DNA from: Macrothele yani
Lineage: Eukaryota > Arthropoda > Arachnida > Araneae > Macrothelidae
NCBI GenBank assembly: GCA_039090855.1
Contig: CM076997.1
Coordinates: 163,524,709-163,588,708 of the forward strand
Reading direction: 5' to 3'
DNA: 64,000 bases
Shown: positions 45,240 through 55,495 of the stretch, one piece after another
Layout of the letters: the number at the start of each line of letters is the position of its first letter
Numbering within the stretch: position 1 is the stretch's first letter
Translations under genes and position numbers: made by a program
Notes under the pieces: model-generated
Told to the model about the DNA's origin: nothing
Database searches by the model: none
The model's input: only the letters and a program-made list of their open reading frames with translations

Positions 45240-47285
45240 AAAATAAGATGTGAGTTTACGTCCCCTGGTGGGAAAACCATGCATTATTTTAGGAAGAAAG
45301 TATTTTCAAAAGGATTTTCCATATGAGCATTATCGGTCCAAGAAAAAAAATTTGGTCGAGTTGTCAGGGCCCCAGATTTTGCAACAAATACTTCAGATGC
45401 AGAAATTAACACTTATGACCCCTGGTGGCTAAACCATTCTTTACGAAACATTAGAAATTATGTGAAAAATATTTTCCATTTGGTCTTGTATGCGATACAG
45501 AAAGAATTTTTTAAATCAGAGTTTTAGGAACAGAAATAACGCAGAAAACGCAATTTACCCTTCTGCCCCCTAGCGGAAGGTCTATGATATACTTGAAAAT
45601 TTTGAATTTATAAAAAATACATTTTGCATCGGAAACACTATCCAACAAAGAAGGAATTTTTCAAATCGTACTCTTAGAAGAAGAGATATTGTCAAAAATA
45701 AGATTTGCATCTACGCCCCCTGGCGTACAAATTATGAATTTTTCCAAGAAGAAAAATTTTCTAAAAGGTTTGTCAACATGGGTAGTATCGGTCAACATGG
45801 GTAGTATCGGTCAACAAAAAACATTTTTTCAATCCAGATTTTAGGAGCTCATGTTTTGCTGCAAATACAACAGAATTGAAAATTAAGACTTACGCCACCT
45901 GGTGGCCAAACAATTTCTTGCAAAAATTAGAATATATGTGCAAACGATTTCCCATCAGGAGCTGTATGCGGTGCAGAAAAAACTTTTCAAATCGGAAATT
46001 TAGAAGCACAGATATAGGGGGAAACACAATTTACATTTACGCCCCCTATCGAAAAGTCTATGAATTACTTGAAAATTTTGAAATTATATGAACCACATGT
46101 CACACTAGAAACACTATCCAACAAAGAAGGATTTTTCAAATCGGACTACTAGAAGTAGAGATATTGACAAAAATAAGATATATATCTACGCCCCCTGGTA
46201 TAGAAACCACGCACAATTTTAAGAAGAAAATGTTTCTGAAGGTTTTTCGACATGAGTAATATCGGTCAACAAACGACGTTTTTTTCAATCGAGAATTTAG
46301 AAGCTCATACTTTGCTGCAAATACAACAGAAGCGGAAATTAAGATTTACGACCCCGGGTGGCCAAACTATTTTTTACTAAAATTAGAAATTATGTGCAAA
46401 CGATTTCTCAGCAGGTGCTGTATCCGGTGCACAAAGAATTTTTCAAATCGGAGATTTAGAAGCAGAGTTATAGGAGGAAACGCAATTTACCGCTACGCCC
46501 CCTAGCGGAAAGTCTGTGAATTACTTAAAATTTTTGAAATTATATGAAAAACATGTCACACGGAAAACACTATATAACAAAGAAGGAATTTTTCAAATCG
46601 GACTCCTAGAAGTAGAGATATTGACAAAAATAAGATGCACATCTACGCCCCCTGGCGGAGAAACTGTGCAATATTTTAAGAAGAAAGTATTCCGAAAAGG
46701 TTTATCGATGTGAGTGGCATCAGTCCACGAAAGAATTTTTTCAATCGATATTTTAGAAGCTCCGATTTTATGGCAAAGACATCAGAAGCAAGAATTAACA
46801 CCTACGCCCCCTGGTGGCCAAAGTATTCTTTAACAAAAATTTGAAGTTCTATGCAAAAGATTTTCCATCAGAAGATGTATCCGCTGAAAAAAAAATTTCA
46901 AATCGAAATTTTAGAAAAAGAGTTATCGGGAAAAATGTTATTTATTTTTACGCCCCTAGCGGAAAATCTATGGGTAATTTGAAAAAGTAACTATATCTAA
47001 AATAATCTTCGACATAAATAGAATCGAAAGATACAATTTTTTTTCCAATCGGATGTTTACAAGCAAATATGTGAAATAAAACGTATTTTTGAATTCGACA
47101 TCATGTGCATTTACGCCCTCTACCGGCGAAATTGTACATTGCAAAAAAAAAAACGAAATAAAGGATCATCATTTGCAGATTTCAAGCTTCCGAATGCAGA
47201 AAGAATTTTTTAAATCGGACTAATAGTTGCAGAGATATCGAGGGTACAGGCGGACGGACGGACTGACGGACGGACGGACAAACCG
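45240..47285. repeat. higher-order tandem array (trimer ~460 bp) with a CTCF-like core in each monomer
   Basis: Thirteen monomers of roughly 145-180 bp, each holding a version of TACGCCCCCTGGTGGCC. Core positions: 45259, 45417, 45565, 45714, 45893, 46041, 46190, 46350, 46497, 46647, 46805, 46952 and 47113. Three monomer types alternate A-B-C (A begins GGGAAAACCATGC, B begins GGCTAAACCATTC, C begins CGGAAGGTCTATGA), repeating about four times at steps of 455-476 bp. The array ends in (ACGG)n at 47226-47270. Open frames inside are by-products of the repeat. Confidence 0.9.
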
Positions 47286-47307
47286 ATAACAGAAGCACGA
47301 TCTTTTT

Positions 47308-47322
47308 TTCAAAAGACGTGCT
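47308..47322 (-). repeat. 15-bp inverted repeat bounding the array (right)
   Basis: TTCAAAAGACGTGCT, exact complement of 45052-45066. Together they may mark the termini of a 2.27-kb element made mostly of satellite. Confidence 0.6.
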
Positions 47323-47489
47323 AAAAAGGGAGAAAGAAAATTTACAAGTCACTTGTTTCTACTCCTCAGTGGCATGATATCCGCGTCAGGATGACTATCG
47401 CTTCCCCATCATGCTGTGGTTCATGGAGCAGAGAATTAAAAAACTAGAAGAGAGCGCTTAACACTAGTGGCAAGTTTAGATACGAAGTA
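47323..47489. other. no gene seen
   Basis: Unrecognised spacer. Confidence 0.3.
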
Positions 47490-47585
47490 AATTTATCCAT
47501 CAATTTTACGATAGAAACGGGATTTGAACTAACAACTCTCGGTCCCAGGGCTCCGAGTGCTATCCACTATACTACGCTCTCACTG
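47490..47585 (-). mobile_element. tRNA-like SINE head, family 3 (or tRNA relic)
   Basis: On the minus strand GCGTAGTATAGTGGATAGCA resembles a polymerase III A box region, and TTAGTTCAAATCCCG a B box 35-40 bp later. The anticodon arm does not fold with a normal 7-nt loop, so a functional tRNA is unlikely. Confidence 0.5.
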
Positions 47586-47639
47586 CTATCTATCTTTATC
47601 TCATGTGCGCCCTGCGGGGCAGACACTTAACACCCCCAC

Positions 47640-47888
47640 CCCCCTCTCAAACCCGATTGAGCATCTGTGGGACCACCTCGATGGTATTGTTCGCTCTATG
47701 GATTCTCCACCACGCACCCTTCAGCAGCTATCAGATGCACTGCAGTCAGTATGGCTCCACATATGTACCTGTGAACACCTTCCAGCACCTTATTGAGTCA
47801 CTCCCAGCCCGTCTAGCTGTTGCCCTCGCTGCACACTGCATATACTCTGGATATTAGGTGGTGGTCACAATAATGTGACTCGACTGTG
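47640..47888 (+). mobile_element. Tc1-like element, family B, 3' fragment
   Basis: Begins inside the transposase at NPIEHLWDHLDGIV and runs to the right terminal repeat (complement CACAGTCGAGTCACATTATT), next to TA. Close to the element at 31195-32404 in the shared part. The 5' two-thirds are missing. Confidence 0.88.
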
Positions 47889-50800
47889 TATTAATATGGC
47901 CAAATGAACTATACTGTACATTGTATTTCACTGATAGTAAGGCTAGATCTAGGAAACACATGAATAGTGCGTTCCCTAGATTTAATGAACGAACGACCCC
48001 GTACCATGTTAAAGTGTTTCCCAGCACGTGGTAAACCTTTATGTTTGGCATTGAGACAGCACAACGCAGCAGAGACGTGGAAGAGCTTTCTGGTGAGCAC
48101 GCGAACGTCCATTACCTTCTCTCGCCTACAAAGTCGCTTGGTTGCACCTTATAGAAAATATGTCGTTCACGATGGGACGGGTTTTTCGGCGTTGATATCC
48201 TCTTTCGTGAAAATTGAGAGATTTACGCGTTATGCTGCTGAAGGAATTATCATATTTAGACGAAATCGAACTTGAGTATCGCATAGAGTCCATGCTGCGA
48301 CGCACACTTGTTCGCATTCACAACAAACGCAGCCTTGCTTGATAGAATTTTCTACACTTTTGGCCAGTGTTTGCATTTTGTCTAAGTTCTACCAAATTTT
48401 TAAGCGAAATAGTTATGCGTTCAGTTATCTGATGAAAAATCAATTTTGAAATGCTCATTGAAGAGATATTGCTCAATGTGAGGTTAAGACAACTATGTAA
48501 AAGAAAAACGAGAAGTGTGAATCGAATTTCCTATTTCACAACTGTAGTGACGGTTTTTCGCATTTTACAATCACCTGATTCTCTCATGATCACTTTCTAC
48601 CATTCGTAGGACACGATATACGAGCTTGACACCAGTGTCAATAGTTTTGCGGTGCATGGTTATTCAATTCTGTACGATATCCCACCTAGAGATACGTAGC
48701 TTATTGATATGTAGTCACATTAGGGCATCTCCTTTACAGGTTTGCAGCAGATGAACATCAAAATATGTCGTGAACATCAAAATGTGTCAGCAGATGAACA
48801 TCAAATATACCCCTTGTACTACATGGTGTATTTTAGGGGACAGGGGGGAGCGTGCCGTCTTAAAATTACGTTTGAAATCTTTCTTATAATTTGAGAATAA
48901 AATATCAATTTATAAAGTGGAAAAGTGAAATTTTAAAATGTATGTATATTCACGAAGAGCTGTAGGCATTAATATTAATTTATGTTTTCCTCATTTTAAT
49001 TTTTTGTGTTTTTTGAAACTTTTCTCTCGCAGATTTCCTTTTCGAATATCCTTGTAGAATGGTTCTAGAGAAATCACACTTAACCTACACAGGTGGAAAT
49101 TTCTGTGCAATTTCCCACCCATTTTTTGTAATGCGTGTTGAATGTGTTTGAATCTCTGACGTTGATTTGTTTTTGTTTTAACAGATTAGGAATTGAGTAT
49201 AATTTATAGATACAGTAAATATTTTTAACTTTTTGCTTGCGTATGGTATTAATAATCCTGCAAATATAGTAATAATGTTCCTGAATAAAGAATTCGGCGC
49301 TTTCCGAATTATTACATTGTTGTAGTTACTCGATTTAGGGGCTGAACTTAAAAGTGCAATATCTGCTCTTTCAACTTGAAAAACTGATACGACTCGCACT
49401 ATAAGACACGAAAAATTATAACTTGGAAAGTGAGTATTAAATCAGTTTAAATTTATTGATAAGTTAAAATTAAAATGTAGTTATAAATAAATTGAATGTA
49501 TTAAACTAAATTCAGTTTTGGACATTCGTTTTGAATTCTCCTTAAGGCATTCAGTGGTTGTTGTTGCGTCAATATTATGTCCTTATATAAACGATTTAAT
49601 GTCTTCCTAAAAATCTGAATTAATAGTGAATACTCTGAAAGTTGTGCTGTTCAGAAAGCAAGGACACGTCTATCTAGCTATTTTTTTCGGGAAAACATCT
49701 TTTTTCGCTTTTTTATGCGTCCAATTTGAGGTCATTTCTTGACCTGGTGGGTGCACCTATAGTGCAGTTCTCGATGCAGGGGTTGAACCTGGTTCTAAGT
49801 TCCCTTTTTGGATTGAGAAAAACACGGTTCCGAAAGTTATGTTCTCCTTTAAAATCTCATGTGTCTCTACGAGAATTGGAGAAAGTCAGCTGCTTCCTTC
49901 CTTTCACGTATTTTCTTTTGTATGAATTGCTTCAAAATTCCTATTTTATGCGTGCTCTCTGGAATTTTAGAATTGTTTAAATTGGTGACAAATATAATTG
50001 TTGTCAAATTTTGGTTGCTGTTTCAATTGTATTTTAACTGTCTCGCCTCTCTTCTTCATAAACATGCAACTGCGAATCTGGATTATTGTAATATACGCAA
50101 AAAAATTGTGAACCTCCGGGGAATCCAAAATGCTCTAACGAGTATTGAAGTTTATAAAACATATATCTACAGATTTTTTACGTTATGTTCCAGACCACTA
50201 AAAAATTAAAGACCTGGACTTTGAAATTTAAAAAAACATATACGACTCACACTGTGGGTCACGGAAAATTAAATTCGGAAAACAAACATAGAAATTTTTT
50301 TAAAGAAATTGAAATTAGATTAAAAGCTGGCAATAAGGAAATGAATAATGTAAAATTGGAGAAACGTTTTTTCGTTGTAAATATGTTATTGATAATTAAC
50401 GTATAGAAGGTAAACAATAATACGAAAATTGGTACTGGGGGTTTCTTTCGGAGCGGTGTTTTCCTCTTATAAAAACAAGTTCAAACGTAGATGGATTTCA
50501 TGCTGCTATTGGAGGAAATATAGTGTGCTTCTATTACAATTTAAAAAAGTTAAAAATAAAAAAATATAAAAGCATTTATTTGTTAAAATGCATTTTTATG
50601 GAAGTAATATTCAATGCATTTATAAGAATTTGCTGCCATGTTTAAATAAGTGAGGAAATATTTTTGTTAATTTTGGTTCAGATTTGAACTGTGGCAATAA
50701 TCTCATTACCGACTACCTTAAACGAATCTTTGTTCATTCCTCATGACTAGTTATTTTATAACTAGTCCATGAGATATAAAATAAAGATTCAGAATTATTT

Positions 50801-51480
50801 AAGCATTTAAGGCTAGGAAGGTCATTTGATCTGAGATTCAGGACGATTGGTTCCATGAAAGCCAGAGAAGTTTAAAATGGTGATAATTAAACTTAGCTTT
50901 AAGGTATATCATGTATCACTTGAAAAAATCTGGCCCGCCATGTGTGCGGATTGCACAAGAATTTGAATACCCACTAAGAAATTAAGCACAACTGGCTTGT
51001 CTCCATAATCGAATTTGACCGGTACTTGCGCAATTACTGTTGAGTGTTGTCCTGAAATGTAGCACACAAAGCTAACAACAAGCATTTACTATCCTTGTGG
51101 CATATTTAATTTAGGGTTGCTGGACGACACCATTACGCTGGAGGGGTCGAACATGTCCACCTGTTGAAAGCGTACATTTCAGTTGCACGAACCCAAAATT
51201 TCCATTGACACTAATTCCAGTAGCTGATAATGTGCAATTAATGGTGCTCCTAAGATTGGCAATCTTTATAAATATTCTAAACAAAAATAAACAAAATTAT
51301 AAATATACAGAATTAATCCGAGAGAGAGATTTCCTATCTAAGGTTGAGAGACCCGAACCCACAGCGCTCTGCGCCTTTTGTCAGGTGAAAAAGAGGAATA
51401 TTAGATATTTGGGAACAGATTTCCCTGATAGGATAGTACGAAAGAAAAGTATGGAAATATTAGAGGAGAGGGAGTAGACG
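47889..51480. other. long stretch without a recognised gene
   Basis: Contains a possible transposon terminus at 48360-48372 (complement of ACACTGGCCAAAA), short GAACATCAAAATRTGTC repeats at about 48750-48820, and a 10-bp hairpin GACTAGTTAT-TTT-ATAACTAGTC at 50745-50767. Two similar phrases with ACGACTC and ACGGAAAATTA or ACGAAAAATTA lie near 49385 and 50245, hinting at an old duplication. Small open frames at 49726-50209 and 51205-51477 have no recognisable domain and I do not call them genes. Confidence 0.4.
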
Positions 51481-51738
51481 GTTACCCGTTAAGTAGTGAA
51501 GTTGTAAGCTGCCCTACATACTTACCTGTAACAACAAGCCATTTCAAGTGATACTTCTCTCCGCAGAAAAATGCCCGGTACACCTGTGCCACAGAGTACA
51601 GGGGGAAAGGAAGGAAAGGACACGGGAAAGGGGAACCTGAAAAATAAAACATCACACACAGAACATCTTTCCCAGAGAAAAATCGTCTTGAACACCGGGT
51701 AAGACAAGACCAGCCTTTTGCACAGTGTTTCTCGCCAG

Positions 51739-51768
51739 CCAATGAGAAAAAAGATTTTTTCCCATTGG
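51739..51768 (-). promoter_or_regulatory. paired CCAAT-box module (second copy)
   Basis: Two inverted CCAAT boxes with cores at 51739-51743 and 51764-51768. The spacing and flanks match the module at 53479-53508. No ORF1-like gene follows it within view. Confidence 0.6.
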
Positions 51769-51871
51769 TTTACAGGATTTTTTCACAGGTTTACTTTTGT
51801 TGTTACTTGAGAGGCATGTCAGAGTAACCATAGCTGAGGTGGTGTGATCACATGTTTGAAGAACAGAGTAC

Positions 51872-51887
51872 GGCCCTTAAAAGAGCC
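51872..51887 (-). promoter_or_regulatory. histone-type 3' stem-loop 1
   Basis: Minus strand: GGCTCTTTTAAGGGCC, a 6-bp stem with UUUA loop, preceded by an A-run. This fits the histone mRNA 3' stem-loop consensus (GGYYYU-UUHA-ARRRCC). Confidence 0.55.
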
Positions 51888-51997
51888 TTTTTTTTTTTTT
51901 TTCCTCATTTTTTATATAACATGTTTTCTTCACATGTGGGCATGTCAGAGTAACCATAGCTGAGGTGGTGTGATCACATGTTTGAAGAACAGAGTAC

Positions 51998-52013
51998 GGC
52001 CCTTATAAGAGCC
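51998..52013 (-). promoter_or_regulatory. histone-type 3' stem-loop 2
   Basis: Minus strand: GGCTCTTATAAGGGCC, preceded by A-run. Same stem as stem-loop 1 with UAUA loop. Confidence 0.5.
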
Positions 52014-52317
52014 TTTTTTTTTTTCCTCATTTTTTATATAACATGGTTTCTTTACATGTGGGCATGGCAGAGTAACCATAGCTGAGGTGGTGTGATCACA
52101 AAATTACACCGATCGAGGTTCAAGATACTCATTTTGAGTGAACAACCGAGAAATAAAAAAAAAGCCACAACCATGGGTTTTTTTTTTTATTCCTTATTTA
52201 GGAAGCCGTTAGTTTAAGGGCCAATCATTCATCATCATTTTTTTTTCCCTTCGCTACTTGCCTGCTTGTTGCACACTTATGTGCAACAGCGGAAAAAAAT
52301 AGTCCTGTTTTGTTTAA

Positions 52318-52347
52318 ATACCTTGTTTTATAGGGGCAGAGATATTT
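52318..52347 (-). promoter_or_regulatory. TATA-bearing 30-bp module (copy 1)
   Basis: Minus strand contains CCCCTATAAAACAAGG. The 30 bp are identical to 53641-53670, a much closer match than the surrounding sequence. Confidence 0.6.
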
Positions 52348-52495
52348 GGTACAAAAAATGATAAATCTTTTATGCACATTTTGCTCGGCCCCTAAAAAAT
52401 TTTTTATAATTAGGACATGATACTCAGCCCACTGTTTGTAAGTGGGAGAGGTATGCAGCACAAGAAAAATAATTCCTTTTTGCAAAATTTTCTTT

Positions 52496-52511
52496 GGCCC
52501 TTAAAAGGGCC
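52496..52511 (-). promoter_or_regulatory. histone-type 3' stem-loop 3
   Basis: Minus strand: GGCCCTTTTAAGGGCC, perfect 6-bp stem and UUUA loop, with A-run before and CAAAGAAAATTTTGC directly after, which recalls the purine-rich histone downstream element. Part of a 61-bp tandem duplication with stem-loop 4. Confidence 0.6.
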
Positions 52512-52556
52512 TTTTTTTTTCCCCGCATTCATAGGTCTTTTTGCAAAATTTTCTTT

Positions 52557-52572
52557 GGCCCTTAAAAGGGCC
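52557..52572 (-). promoter_or_regulatory. histone-type 3' stem-loop 4, directly downstream of the ORF1-like gene
   Basis: Minus strand: GGCCCTTTTAAGGGCC, 38 nt past the stop codon at 52611. A-run before, CAAAGAAAATTTTGC after. Distance from stop and flanks are what a replication-type histone mRNA end shows. Confidence 0.65.
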
Positions 52573-52610
52573 CTTTTTTTTTTTTTTTTTTTTCCTCGCA
52601 TTCACAGGTC

Positions 52611-53380
52611 TTATAGTAATTGCCTTTGAAGGGAAGACATGAGGTAGGAAGCCAGCTGCAATTTCTTCCTATCATCCAGCTCTATGGGTAACACCGAGCT
52701 GGATGGATTCCCCATCAGAGTAAGAGTAGGTGGTTGCTGAGGTGCAGCCACCTGAGCAAAGGTTTGCTCACGGATGGGGTAGGAAGAGGGTGGTGTTGGT
52801 CCCCTTCCTCTAAATCTTCCTCTACCTCTGCTGGGTCCTCCCCTCTTGTGCTGCTTATTCTGTCTGGCTTGCATGGGGGGTGGAGTCTCCTTTCCATGAA
52901 TACTTCTAACGCCATCCTGAAGCCTAGGATGGTGATGGGGCCAACAGTCACTTGGTCCTCCGATGAGAAGGTCATTGCCTCCCTCGATGCCCCATTGCGG
53001 TATTTAGTTCTCTCAAGGTTCCGGGTATTAATACCTTTCTCCTTGAGCGCCGCAGACACCTCCTCTATGGTGAGTTGGGATGCAACTCCCTTTAGTAAGT
53101 ATTTTGCCGCCATTCGCTTAAATTTTTTAGCTGCCGACTCCACCTCCTCCGCCAATCGCTTATGAAGCTTGCCGATCTCCTCCTTTACCTCAGTTACAAT
53201 AAGTGGCTTGAGGATTCCACAGATTTTATGCTGCACTACTGGAGTGTCCAAGAGTGTCAGCATCGTATCTCTGACGGTAGATTGAAGGAGGTTGACTGCG
53301 TCAGGCAGAAGTAAAACCTCGCTGCCGCTGCCTGCATCTCTCCTATTTTCCTTGGCTCTAGGGTCTTTAGGGGTAGACAT
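52611..53380 (-). CDS. ORF1-like protein with RGG box, possible retroelement ORF1/gag; one frame change
   Basis: About 256 codons. I chose the ATG at 53380 (MSTPKDPRAKENRRD) because it lies some 60 nt past a TATA-like TATTTAAG, whereas the ATG at 53410 is too near the expected transcript start. The middle is helical and charged (VKEEIGKLHKRLAEEVESAA). Then comes LTIEEVSAALKEKGINTRN and ITILGFRMALEVFMERR, a pattern resembling the part of non-LTR ORF1 proteins just before the zinc knuckles. Instead of knuckles, after a frame change at the C6 run 52875-52880, comes PPMQARQNKQHKRGG and the RGRGRFRGRG box, an RNA-binding feature. No RT follows. It could be a gag-only retroelement, a captured ORF1 or an unknown host gene. 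Function not established. Confidence 0.5.
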
Positions 53381-53437
53381 CACTAGCGGAGAGGGAACAG
53401 TCAACAACAAGTAATTTACAGAGAAGGCACTGGATGC

Positions 53438-53508
53438 TTAAATAAGCGCGCAATTGACTTTGCGTCGTCACTCATCAGCCAATGAGAGACAAGATTTTTC
53501 CCCATTGG
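53438..53508 (-). promoter_or_regulatory. promoter-like region: two CCAAT boxes and a TATA-like box
   Basis: Read on the minus strand: CCAAT at 53504-53508, ATTGG at 53479-53483, and TATTTAAG near 53438-53445, upstream of the ATG at 53380. Paired CCAAT plus TATA is common in histone and other S-phase gene promoters; that link is inference. Confidence 0.6.
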
Positions 53509-53541
53509 TTGTCGTTGACTTGGTAAGGGTAGCCATCATTT

Positions 53542-53557
53542 GGCTCCTAAAAGAGCC
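53542..53557 (-). promoter_or_regulatory. histone-type 3' stem-loop 5
   Basis: Minus strand: GGCTCTTTTAGGAGCC, 6-bp stem with one G-U pair, UUUA loop, A-run before. It lies upstream of the ORF1-like gene, so it would end a transcript entering from 53.6 kb. Confidence 0.55.
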
Positions 53558-53640
53558 TTTTTTTTTTATTTTTATTTTTTGTTTTGTATTTAGCCAGGAA
53601 AAAACAACAACAAATTTTAATAAAAAAGGCAAGACCAACA

Positions 53641-53670
53641 ATACCTTGTTTTATAGGGGCAGAGATATTT
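53641..53670 (-). promoter_or_regulatory. TATA-bearing 30-bp module (copy 2)
   Basis: Identical 30 bp to 52318-52347, containing CCCCTATAAAACAAGG on the minus strand. In both places the order on the minus strand is TATA module, stem-loop, CCAAT pair. Confidence 0.6.
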
Positions 53671-55185
53671 TCTGACTTATATATGCTAACCCGTGGAAAC
53701 TGTAGGAGGAAGCAAGGTCATAGCCAGCGAGATACATCGTGTTTTCTCTTTAAAAAAATCTGTTTTTCTGATTTTGCTCTTTTGTTTGAGATGATTTTGG
53801 GACCCTACATCTCGATTCTCTATCGCCATTCAGGATTTTGTCTGCTTAGCAAAACATCAAGACCATTTCGTATACCTCAATAGACCTATAATCGCTACAG
53901 TTCTCAAGTATTATATCACAGAAGTAAACAAAAAAAAATATTCAGTGGTATTAAAGCAGAGAAGTCTTGCTCGCGAAACTGATATTACGGAGTTTTCCGC
54001 TTTGCAGCACAAGTATGAAGAACTTTCATTCGGCGTATCTGTAAAATTGAAAGAAATGCATTTATCAGGGTTTTCGCACACCTAAGAACTGATTCTGATG
54101 CATTCAGTCTCATCTCTTATTAAGGAAGTAAGAAGGACCCCTTTATTTATTATTGCTCAGTTAAACATTCTGCATCAGACATGATGCAGAAATTGATATC
54201 CCTCACCTATTTGTAACAAAATGTAAATAGTGAGAGCTCGTGAGGTGTGCAAATTTAATAAACAATTGCTTTACGAAACGTAAGTACTCTAAATGCATGT
54301 GGTAAAGTGAATCAAAGTGACAAATTCAGGGGGTGATTTTTATGGATCGGCTACTTTTGTTTTTTCAAGATTTCTTTCCCAAGAGCCATCGGCAAAAAGG
54401 AAAAAAAAGAATATTTATAATAAGAAAATACTTCAGAAACGCCGTAACAGATAGTGCCCTGAAGGAATTCTAGATATATGTCCTCGAAAAGCAATTGGAA
54501 TCCATATGAAGGTTGATGCAGCATCGCTTGCGGCTGTTAATTCAAACTGCTGAGCTTGTTCCGGATTTTTTCAGAAATTTAGAAAAGCAGTTCCTTTCTC
54601 AGAGTAAACTTGAAAAAGGAAGTAAGTGAAAACCAATATTTTTAACTGCAAAGCAGACGACTGTAAGATTTTTTCAGCATTGTAAAAATGTGATGCTGTT
54701 ATTAATATCTTGAAGGCGTTTTCCGATACATTTCCATAATGATTTTTCTGACGTATATATCTTAATCAGAGAAGTAAAATATTTTAAGTAGAGTATGTCG
54801 GATTTGACCTGGTCGAAAAGAAAAAAAAAGAATCTAAAAATCTTAAGATTTATGGAAGTATTCCATTTCTCCGGAAGGGGTGCTTTGAAAATTATAAAAA
54901 GACTTTACTCGCACAGAGATTAAAACCTGTCTGAAGACCTTCAGCCTAAATGCGTTTTTGTTTTGAAGTTTGTCAAACCATACGATTTCTCGTATTTCGA
55001 AATACGCGTTTAACATAAAAAAAGCGCTTAAGTTCGTAGAACGTGGATATTTCCAAACAATTTTCTTTAAAAATGATTAGAATTGAAAGCATTTTCTTTT
55101 GATTTCGAACTAATATCGTCTCGTCTAATAAAATTGGACGATGCCCGGCCTGGTCAAGTGAGGTTCATGAGTTTGAGATTTTCTG
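53671..55185. other. no gene seen
   Basis: AT-rich, many stops, no recognised element. Confidence 0.35.
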
Positions 55186-55495
55186 AAATCCAGATATTTC
55201 ATTTTCTGGAATCAGGGTTGTACTATACGAATATTTCACTATCTGGTATCTTAGGTTTACTATTCTAACATTTCACTATCTGTAATCAGGGGCTTACTAT
55301 CCGAATATTTCACTATGTGAATCAGAGGCTTGCTATCAGAATATTTCAATATCTGGAATCTAAAGGTTTACTCTCCGAATATTTCTCTATCTGTATCAGG
55401 GATCTAATATCAGAATATTTCACTATCTGGGATCAGGTGTTTACTATCAGAGTATTTCACTATCTGGATTCAGGGGTTTAGTATCAGAATATTTT
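55186..55495. repeat. tandem repeat, ~42-bp unit, about eight diverged copies
   Basis: The unit reads roughly AATATTTCACTATCTGGAAT followed by CAGGGGTTTACTATC. Confidence 0.88.

Larger units (their letters stand above)
51812..52100. repeat. tandem duplication, ~125-bp unit, carrying stem-loops 1 and 2
   Basis: Units start at about 51812, 51939 and 52061. Each holds GTCAGAGTAACCATAGCTGA or a one-base variant, then AGAACAGAGTACGGCCCTTA; the third copy is cut before the stem-loop. Confidence 0.92.

Noticed and set aside
45250..46713. Several short open frames in the 45-47 kb array
   Set aside because: They arise from satellite monomers and contain the repeat core; no gene-like conservation.
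50745..50767. Short perfect hairpin as a terminator or regulatory site
   Set aside because: Ten-bp AT-rich hairpins are expected by chance in sequence of this size and nothing nearby gives it a role.
51205..51477. 90-codon plus-strand open frame with CAFCQVKKR
   Set aside because: Only one CxxC-like pair, no family match and no promoter or partner gene.
51482..51742. 86-codon minus-strand open frame after the second CCAAT module
   Set aside because: It starts within the CCAAT module, shows no similarity to the ORF1-like protein and has no recognisable domain.
51739..53670. Histone gene cluster
   Set aside because: Stem-loops and CCAAT/TATA boxes fit, but no reading frame encodes any core or linker histone.
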